Shown: one piece after another, positions 56,046 to 64,000 of the stretch
Position numbering within the stretch: position 1 is the stretch's first letter
Layout: each line of letters starts with the position of its first letter
Origin: Orientallactaga sibirica
Taxonomy: Eukaryota > Chordata > Mammalia > Rodentia > Dipodidae
Length of the DNA: 64,000 nt
Assembly: GCA_036365145.1 (NCBI GenBank)
Contig: JAEOAD010000018.1
Coordinates: forward strand, 14,056,501 to 14,120,500
Direction: 5' to 3'
Notes under the pieces: generated by a model
The model's input: only the letters and a program-made list of their open reading frames with translations
Told to the model about the DNA's origin: nothing
The model's database searches: none
Position numbers and translations under genes: made by a program

Positions 56046-57440
56046 TTGAAAACATCAACTTAGGATATTCTCAACAGTTAAAGTAAAACATAACCTTATA
56101 AGAGATAGATGTGTCCTGCATATGTTTTGCATAATGGTTGCTAACTTGCTGCCTACAATTTACATTTATCATCTATAATCTACCCAAGCATCCTCAGTGG
56201 AGATTGTATGTGTCCAAGGAAGCTCAAACAAGCCCTGACTTGGTTTGACAGTGACATGGTAAGGTGTGTAAGGAAAGACAAAGCGTGCAGCTAGAAAGTG
56301 GCCAGAAAAAAATGGTTGATGTCCTAATAGACACAAATCAAAGGCCAAAACTTCAGCAGGAAAATGCCACAAATAGAGAAGATCAGGGACTTTTGAGAGC
56401 AGGAAAGGAGCCACGAGAAGTGAAGGAAGTATGAGGAGAGTACCAGAAGGCCCGTGGTTCTCTGAAGGTGTCTTTGTATGTCCACAGCAGGAGGTTCTGC
56501 ATGTTGAGAGACCTTTCCTCTGACTTTGTATGCCATTTTAATGTATTTTGTGTGAATGTGTATGTGCAAATACATGTATATGTTCTAATGAGGCCTCCTT
56601 TATTATCATAATGTTTTATGTAAGGTGTTTACTGAGTTCAATGAAATCCTGGATGTTTTAATCCAAGAATCATTTTTTTAACTGAAATCAGAGGCAATGG
56701 AAGTACACATGTTTTTGTCTGAAATAAACTGATGACATGAACTACTTACCACAGTGACTGCTTAAAGTAAATATACATGATCATCAGTAATTATTTACAT
56801 AACCCATTTCTTTCTTCTGTACTTGCTTACTACTAATGTCCTTTAACCCATGACACTGTAAGATTTTAGATGATGTGTAAATTGGTGTTGAAAAAGCCCC
56901 ATCAGTTAGAAAGATAAAACCATAAACTAAGTGTTATTCTCTTTCTCCCCCCACCTCTGGCATGTGTGTGTGCTAGTGAGGCAGAGAAATTCATATAGAA
57001 GATATTCTGAATTAAAATATGACATGCATTCAATAACATTTTCTTATCCACATGCAAGTAGGTAGTAGGCACAGTACACCAGGGTAATGTCCACTAAGAG
57101 ATCTCTAAAGTCTTAGTGTCTTTCCCAAATGAGAGAATGATTTTTCCATTAGATATCTCATCGGAGAAGCATGGTTGACCACATGTTTGTAATACACTAA
57201 TGCTGAGAGATTTTTAGTTCTCTTACTTTTGTCTTAGTACTTCCTACGAGCATATTCACTTTTATTGAAATGTTTTTCCTGCCACCCACCAGGAAAGCTA
57301 TTGAGAGCAGACTCTGCTATGGTTTCACTATGTTTTGTTTTTCAAAGATGTTGCTGGGCTGTTCAGGGCTACTGGGCTGCTGATGGGAACTCTGATAAAG
57401 AGGCAGGGCAGGATTTAGTGTGGGCAGTGTGGCTTTTTTC
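56046..57440. other. No gene recognised
   Basis: Unassigned. Minus-strand frames of 81-83 codons near 56170-56575 overlap in two frames without motif. Confidence 0.5.
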
Positions 57441-57444
57441 AATC

Positions 57445-57605
57445 TTCATTTCACCACTTACTAAGTATCTGACCTTGGACAAATGACTTTATCTTACTGA
57501 TCCCAAATTTCTTTATCTTATGAAATTAATATCTATCTCCCAGAGGTACTATAAAGATTAAATGAGGTGAGGCATATTAAATGTCTATCACAGGATCCAG
57601 ACCAG
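57445..57605 (+). repeat. MIR, nearly full length, sense
   Basis: 'ttactaagtatctgaccttg', 'gacaaatgactttatctta', 'tatctatctcccagaggtac' and 'tataaagattaaatgaggtg' follow the MIR consensus through core and 3' part. Confidence 0.88.
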
Positions 57606-57699
57606 ACGAAATGCACTTATTAATATGGGCACCCTTGCCAACCTCTATAAGATACTAATAACAAGTTCAAGTCCTGGATAGGGGCTGGATGGAATGATC

Positions 57700-57990
57700 T
57701 TTAAGTAACTTCTCAACCCGAAGATTCTCTGACATGAAGGTTACCAACCATGCAGGATGCCTTCCCAGCAGCTATGCCTTCCACAGCAGGGTTGCTGCCT
57801 CATCTCCTCTCCTGTAAATCATTGCATGGCGGGAGCACAAGTCATCTGACCTCATAGGGCTTGACATTTTTCAAGTGCTAATGGGATGTTCCTCTTTATG
57901 TGATAACAATGAGAAATGATTGCTGATATTTTAAAATAAAGGGCACTATACATTCAGAAGCAATTAATCAGTGTATTTTTGGCACACAAG
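57700..57990. other. Candidate conserved non-coding element
   Basis: Low-repeat, moderately GC sequence changing into an AT-rich part with 'gataacaatgagaaatgatt' and 'gaagcaattaatcagtg' (SOX- and homeodomain-like cores). No coding frame. Confidence 0.28.
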
Positions 57991-58309
57991 GATGGATTTA
58001 AACAAGGGAAAATAGAATTTACAGTTTGGGTTCCAAGACAGCTATATTCAAGTTCTGATCCCTCTACTTCACCTTTCACTTCTTTTATTAATGAAATAAG
58101 GGTGATATTCTGAACCCATTTGTTCATATGAAGAATAAACACAAGTACAGGAAGTACCTCTGCACAATTTCTGCTGATGGAAACAGTGATATTAAAGGAT
58201 GAATGACAAAACAGGTCGATGGACTTATCTGCCTTAGACACCAGAATTGCTCATTTAAATTGTCTAAAACATATATCTGTTCATAATATGATCTAATAAA
58301 AAGATACCA

Positions 58310-58520
58310 AAGTTTTCATGCCTTTTTTTTCTCCTTTTTGAATAAATTCTACAAATTTTGTGTGCAAATGATTAATCAGCAAATATTTCAAGTTTTGCTG
58401 TTGAAGCATGAAATTTGGCTGTTGAGTAAGGAATAACCTCCGATGCTAGATAAATGACTGGGTATGGCTGTGCTCCGTCCTGGAAACAATTCACAAAAGC
58501 AGGCAACAATTTGCACATGT
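58310..58520. other. Candidate conserved non-coding element
   Basis: 'tgtgcaaatgattaatcagc' (octamer-like ATGCAAAT relative plus TTAATCA), 'cctccgatgctagataaatg' and 'gtgctccgtcctggaaacaa' sit in a repeat-free block just before a MaLR. CpGs survive at about 58440 and 58475. Inference only. Confidence 0.32.
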
Positions 58521-58677
58521 TCTTTTCTGTGTTAGATTCCTGTTAGAATCTGAGACAAATCACTTACACTGGGAGATGAGTATAGGAAAAGTAATCCTTT
58601 TCCTGTGTAAAGGGGAATTCTCTCTCTTTCTGATACACATGCTCACACAGATGCACGCACGCACACATGCGAATATA

Positions 58678-59023
58678 GTAGTGGTGGTTTATTTCAGGTG
58701 TCCCCTATCAATTTAGGTATTCTGAATGTTAGGTTCCCAGCTGATGGATATTTAACAATACACTCCTGGAGGCAGTGTATTGTTGGGGATAGACTTATGG
58801 GTAATATAGCCAATTTCCCCTTGCCAGTGTTTGGCACACTCTCCTGCTGTTACTCTCCATCTGATGTTGGCCAGGGAGTGGTGTCCACCCTTTGCTCATG
58901 CCATTGTTTTCCTGTGCCATCATGGAGTTTCCCTAAAGTTCATAAATCAAAATAAACTTTTTTTCCCCACAAGCTGCTCTTGGTCAGGTAGTTTCTGCCA
59001 GCAATGTGAACCTGACTGCAACA
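58678..59023 (+). mobile_element. MaLR element: 5' LTR
   Basis: About 346 bp with AATAAA (aaaataaactt, near 58950) and the 3' end 'aacctgactgcaaca'. It parallels 60192-60534 along its length. Its first bases are altered (canonical TGTGGTTTGATTCAGG is 'gtggtggtttatttcagg' here). ATATA at 58673-58677 matches ATATA after the 3' LTR. Confidence 0.85.
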
Positions 59024-60191
59024 GTAAAGCTGGTACTGAGGAGGGGTGTCATTTGCTGCTAGACACCTGTGTGGCTTTGGCCTTTTAGAACTGATTTTTC
59101 AAGAGGAATGAGGAAGGATTTGAAACCTGGCCCTAAGAGATGCCTGTAAGTACAGCTTGATGGACTTTTCTGGTCAGAGTTGAAAGATCCAAATGCAGTA
59201 AGAACTATGAACTGTGAGGTTTGGTTTATGAGGGTAAGAAAGAGCTTTTCCTAGACTGGGCAAGAAGCAATTTGTATGAGAGGCTTGTTATTAGGCCTAT
59301 GTCCTGAGAACTTGTGCAGGGTTGCTTTGCTTAGAAACAGACTGATGTGACAATAGGGATATGGCACAGAAAAAAAAAAAGAAAAGAAATCTTTGGGCCA
59401 AAATTTTTGAGCATTCAGCTGCAGTTGTATGAGATTGGGCCAGCTGACCTGCACTGGGACATCAGGAAGAATGTAAACTCGTTTGAAGGGGCCTGAATGC
59501 TGAAGGAGTGTCCTGCTCTTCAAAGTCTGCTTTATCCCCCCCATCCCCGTTTAACAAACTGGCACCCTACCTGGTATTTTGGAGTATAAGAAATGCAAGA
59601 AAGAGAGTGTCATTGAATTTGCAACACTGTCTTGTGTTTTGGAAATGGCCATGTGCACTGTGAAGCAGGTTTTCTGGATGCCTGCATGGAGACCCAATGG
59701 AGCCATGAGGATGGATGGTGGGTTGCACTGGAGACCCAGTGGAGATGCTGAGACCACAAGATGGCTGCTAAGGAGAGCTGCCAGCCCTGGCTAAAGTTTT
59801 TGAGGACTGTGAGTAGCCTAGATGGAGGGGCAGAATTGGAACTCCAGAGACTGTTGATGGTTAGAATTATTGGACTTGGGGATTTGTTACTGGTTAGACG
59901 TGTTGGACTTGGAGCTATAGAGTTTGATGTTTGCCCTGTTTAAATCTTGTATTGGTTGAATATTTCTTTGCTATGCCAAATGCCATCTTTTGCAGTGTGT
60001 TTTTTCTGTGCCATTATGGGTTTGGGTGGGGAATTTTTGGTATTATGGCTCAGTTTAAAGATCTTGGATTATGGGAATGTTTGAATATCATTGGGATTGA
60101 TAAAAACTATGGGGACTTTTAAAGTTGAACTGAATGCATGGCATTTTACATCATGGATGGTTATCAGCTTATGGTGGCCAGGGGTGGAATG
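59024..60191 (+). mobile_element. MaLR element: internal region
   Basis: 1.17 kb without gag/pol/env. It opens with 'gtaaagctggtactgagga', the primer-binding position shared with the young MaLR at 22673, and closes with a purine-rich 'ggccaggggtggaatg' before the 3' LTR. Frames of 60-97 codons have no family. Confidence 0.83.
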
Positions 60192-60534
60192 TGTGGTTTG
60201 ATTCAGGTATCCCCCATAAACTTAGGTGTCTGAATGTTAGGGTCCCAGCTGATAGAGATTTCGGAGTTAACACCTCCTGGAGGCAGTGCATTGTTGGGGG
60301 CAGGCTTATGGGTAATATAGACAGTTGCCCTTTGACAGTCTTTGGCACACTCTCCTGCTGTTATTGTCCATCTAATGTTGGCCAAGAGGTGATGTCCACC
60401 CTCTGCTCATGCCATCACTTTCCCCTGCCATCATGGAGCTTCCCCTCCAGTCCATATGCCAAAATAAACCTTTATTTCCACAAGCTGTTCTTGGTTGGGT
60501 GATTTTTGCCGGCAATGTGAACCTGACTGAAGCA
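60192..60534 (+). mobile_element. MaLR element: 3' LTR
   Basis: 343 bp, starting 'tgtggtttgattcaggtatc' and ending 'aacctgactgaagca', with AATAAA near 60462. Clearly diverged from its 5' partner, so the insertion is old compared with the one at 21059-23061. The ATATA duplication follows (60535-60539). Confidence 0.88.
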
Positions 60535-60794
60535 ATATATAAATATGTCGATCCATTTATTGACTTGACAGGAACATTATCTTGTCTACAATACACCTTA
60601 ATGCATTTTTCACAAGATATGTAAGTCAATGCCATGTGTCCTTGGGAGCACATAGTAGGTTTAACTATAATGAAGGAGAACAAAGACAAAGTCTAGGGAA
60701 ACAATAAATCTATTAGTAATGCCCTTTCACTCATTTCTAGATCTACATCTTTAGAAACTAATTTTAAAAGTCAATGATCATCAAGAAAATTACC
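60535..60794. other. No gene recognised
   Basis: Short unassigned AT-rich spacer. Confidence 0.5.
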
Positions 60795-60945
60795 TATGAG
60801 TGGTGTCATATGCCAGTAATTCCAGCTCTCAGGAGAATGAGGCAGGAGGATCACAGTGATTTTGAACTTTGTCTGAATAATGAGGAAATGATTTAAAAGT
60901 AAGCCTGAGCTATATGACAAAACCCTGTCTCAAAACAAGTGAAAA
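60795..60945 (+). repeat. B1 SINE, diverged, sense
   Basis: 'gtggtgtcatatgccagtaa', 'ttccagctctcaggagaatg', 'aggcaggaggatcacagtga' and 'aaaaccctgtctcaaaac' keep the B1 order from head to tail. Confidence 0.83.
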
Positions 60946-61139
60946 GTGAAATAAATGCATTGCCATCTCCCTTGAATTTTGGACTGGTCTTATGGTCTTA
61001 AAGTTTGCTTTATTCAATAAAAGCAACAAGAGGACGGAATGTGGGAGAAATGACAGAAAGTTAAACCATTTCACTCCGTTGGTAATCAGTTGAATAGTTA
61101 AGTTAAATCATTATACTTGCTCTTGGATTTCTTCTTCCT

Positions 61140-61190
61140 CTCAGAAAGCACTTCTAACCACTGAACAATCTCCTTAGCCCTTGGCTGTAT
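61140..61190 (-). repeat. tRNA-derived SINE head remnant, antisense
   Basis: 'gcacttctaaccactgaaca' with 'atctccttagccc' resembles the reversed SINE head ('gcaccttaaccactgaacta', 'tctctccagccc'). The rest of the SINE is absent. Confidence 0.45.
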
Positions 61191-62845
61191 CATTCATAAG
61201 GAATCATAACTTGCCCATCTTCCAAATATTATTACCAACATTATGTCATTTCTCTTAGCCAATCAAATCATAGTTCTAACTCAAAAATTTAGGGAGGTGT
61301 CATGGTACCTTTCTTTGAGTTGTAAAATTAGACCCCTTTCCCTTTTTACAGTTGGGCTTAATGTGCATATACCTCTCAGTGACCTGACATTGATTGTTTT
61401 GCTGTAGAGTATGTCAAGTGTGCTGTCACTTTGTTCTGATCGTATTTTTCCTGGAGCTTTTTACTATCCCATCTTGTTTCACTCTATCTCACAACATTGA
61501 TATTGTACATGACTGACAAATTAACACAGTGCCTGACAATTTCCTATGGTTATTAGGAAGTCTGTTAGAGCTGTTCCTAGCTTCACAACAAATGGTCAAG
61601 TCTTATTGGAAAAATATTTATTTTTTTTTTAAATAGATGAAGAATAACATTTGCCTCTGTAGTGTAGAATACAATATCCTGTATAGTGAAGACACGGCAT
61701 CATGAGTGTGTCTACTGAGAAGATAATCATTCAGGGAACTGTGTCCCTTGGATATGTAGTTTATTTTTAAAGACTATACATAGAAGGATTTCTGGACTAG
61801 ATTCAACAGATATTCACTGGTTACTGCCATGATGGCCTTGATCCAGGTATAATCAGATATAATTCTTGCCTATATCCCAGCAAAGTTACCACTAAGTTAA
61901 ATTGAATCAAGTTCAACTTCCACACCCCAAATTTAATAACTGTGATTTATGGACTGACTGTTGAAGATTAAATTTTTATTTTTATGATTATAAAAGGAAA
62001 GCAGTGATTAGGAAACTTTGCAAAATTCATTAAATACAGAAAAAATCCTTGTACATATTTGGCAACTGCTAACTTGTTAGTTATTTCCTTAAAATCTTCT
62101 TTTCTTTGTACATGAGTATATATAATATCTATAGGCATATTCATACTATACTTTTATTTATCCTAGGTCTACATAATTTGTACTTTTATTTTTACCCTAT
62201 AACATTAACAAGATATATTCATTTTCTTCCAGATAGTAATACTTTATACTTTAATATTTTACTGATGTCATGTTTTTCATTGTTCTTAGCATGTTCTCAC
62301 TTACTTAATCGTCCCTTTGTTTATGCTTAAGACTACACCATTATTTCTGCATTAATACCAGTGCTATTATTAGCAACTCTTGCAAATCTGTGTATCTCTT
62401 TCATACTTTTTAGTCTAAGTTTCAGAAGTGACATTGTTATTCCCAAAGATAGGAGATTGCATAGTTATTTTATCCTTATTATCATAACACATACTCATAT
62501 TTTTAAAAGTCAACAAATCTAATGAGTTTATGATTTAAATAGCACTAGAAGTTTTAAAGGAAAGTTAAGCCATTTTTCTTCCCTTTAGAGATAGTAACTT
62601 TCAAAAGATTTTTTGTTTTTATAACTCCATAACAATATATTTCATTACTATATCTTAACTTTCAAAGATTATACATGCATTTTTTTCTTTATGCCATGGA
62701 AGATAAACATTTGATTATCTTATACTTTTACCTTCAGGTCCCTAAATCTAGTGTCATTTTACCTTGCTTCCTTTCTTAGCTGCTCCTGTGATATTTTCAT
62801 CTTTTGTGTCGTTTAAAGGTGATACAACCTTCTTTAGAAAATTAT
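61191..62845. other. AT-rich stretch, no gene recognised
   Basis: No repeat or coding signal that I can support. Confidence 0.5.
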
Positions 62846-63044
62846 TTGAGAGAGAGAGAGAGAGAGAGAGAAGCAGACACAGAGATAGTGAGTATAGGCA
62901 CACCAGGGCTTCCTGCCACTGCAAACGAAGTCCAGATGCATGTACTACTTAGTGCATCTGGCTTTAACCAGTTACTGGGAATTGAACTCGGGTTGTTAAG
63001 CTTTTCACGCAAGCACCTTAACCACTGAGCTATCTCTCCAGCCC
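62846..63044 (-). mobile_element. tRNA-derived SINE, antisense
   Basis: (GA)n tail at 62847-62870, then 'caaacgaagtccagatgcat' and 'gagctatctctccagccc'. The middle is shorter than in the 18530 copy, like the 45557 copy, so two SINE length classes seem to exist. Confidence 0.92.
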
Positions 63045-64000
63045 ATGATGTATCCTTGTATGTGCACTGCAAGCATGCCTGGCAGGTAATCTCATTCATT
63101 CTAGACAGGAAGTGATTTGTTGATCCTTTGTGTGTGTTATCAGAGACCAATTGCCTTCAACAGGATAAGAAAATGCTACTTGTCACATCAAAAGTGAGCA
63201 AGGGGGAGGGAAAGGATATGGAAGGAAAGGCAAGGAAGAGAGAAAAGAAGGAAGGAGAGGATCTTTAAGAGCCAAAGTAGAAAAATATAATTCTGGCACA
63301 TCCAATACAAATCAACTGAATAGTGAAAAGGCAACAATGAAAACATTCTTGGCAGGATGCCAACTGTTCAGAGCAGGAAGGAAATTGTAATAAACAGTAG
63401 CAGGTGACCCAAAGAGGGTGCAGGGCAGCACTTCTACCAGCATTATGGTGATGGTAGATATTTTCATGTAGCCTCTGGAATGAATGGATTAGTGAACTTA
63501 AATAAATGGAATAGTGTCAGGCAGACCTTACAGTGTGAGGAGATTCCCAAGGGAAAAAGGGCCTGAAGCCCAGAAGTTGCCCCAGGATTGATGACAAATG
63601 ACAATAGGAGGAACAGCAACAGCAGTGGACTCCTCTGTGATATTTGGTGTTCAGAAGAGAAGCCGAAGCAACAGAATGTGCAGATAGATTTATTTTAAAG
63701 AAGACTGAGGGCATTAACTAGCATGGATAAAAAAGGTTGGCAGTGGAGACACAGGCAAAAGTCTATTTTACAAATCTGAGTCCAAAGACAGTTTTGAGGT
63801 GGAATACTTCCTATGAAGATATTTTATGTGCCTGTGAAAATTTACTCAAAATCCTTTAGTGAATGGCTCCACCCCTAGAAATTAGAAGTCAGATTCTTTT
63901 CTATGTGAGGGAGAAGAGTAGCTCTATTTTTTAGTAATTGGTCAATTTGGATATTATCCCATGTTCTGATAGAGTTGACAAGGTGTGGACCTGATCAAGA
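63045..64000. other. No gene recognised
   Basis: Unassigned, purine-rich at 63195-63260. The window ends in ordinary-looking sequence. Confidence 0.5.

Noticed and set aside
1..64000. Bacterial-type systems (CRISPR, operons, prophage, toxin-antitoxin)
   Set aside because: No regularly spaced repeats, ribosome-binding sites or dense coding; the window is plainly mammalian.

Overview
This window looks like rodent nuclear DNA, most likely from a jerboa-type (dipodoid) rodent. B1 SINEs, a B2/B3-like SINE, rodent LINE-1 and many ERVL-MaLR LTRs point to a rodent. About ten copies of a tRNA-derived SINE, with a 'gggctggagagatggctta' head, a 'catctggagttcgtt' middle and a CT-rich tail, are the type I associate with Jaculus. 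That attribution is from memory and was not checked by search. The window is AT-rich, and I found no host protein-coding exon, RNA gene or CpG-island promoter. It reads as a gene desert or large intron filled with retroelements of several ages.

Layout. 1-9.7 kb is mostly unrecognised sequence with an L1 3' end, a class I LTR (about 5.32-5.83 kb), and MIR- and L2-like fossils. 9.7-12.6 kb holds two solo MaLR LTRs with 5-bp target-site duplications and a B1. 14.0-20.25 kb is a defective gammaretrovirus-like provirus on the minus strand: a 3' LTR, env and most of pol, but no gag and only about 145 bp of 5' LTR. 20.25-24.46 kb is a three-level nest: an antisense L1 3' UTR interrupted by an old MaLR (duplication CCCTG), itself interrupted by a very young MaLR (duplication CCTTC, LTRs differing at about 3 of 388 positions). 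25-35 kb carries SINEs, MIR and MLT1 fossils, a complete minus-strand MaLR and L1 3' ends.

35.1-43.26 kb is a nearly full-length but dead plus-strand LINE-1. An ERVK-like solo LTR sits in its 5' UTR, one SINE lies in ORF1 and three in ORF2. 43-54 kb has SINEs, a roughly 310-bp pyrimidine tract, an MLT1 LTR and an antisense L1 3' UTR. 54-58.6 kb is largely repeat-poor and includes stretches that read like conserved non-coding DNA. 58.7-60.5 kb is a complete plus-strand MaLR. The rest is B1, tRNA-SINE and unrecognised DNA.

No genes here work together as a host pathway. The functional logic is that of mobile elements: L1 ORF1/ORF2 would have mobilised the SINEs, and the LTR elements would have been copied by reverse transcriptase, their own or borrowed. 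Every autonomous element seen is broken. All family names come from recognition by eye, and a RepeatMasker/Dfam run would be the decisive test.
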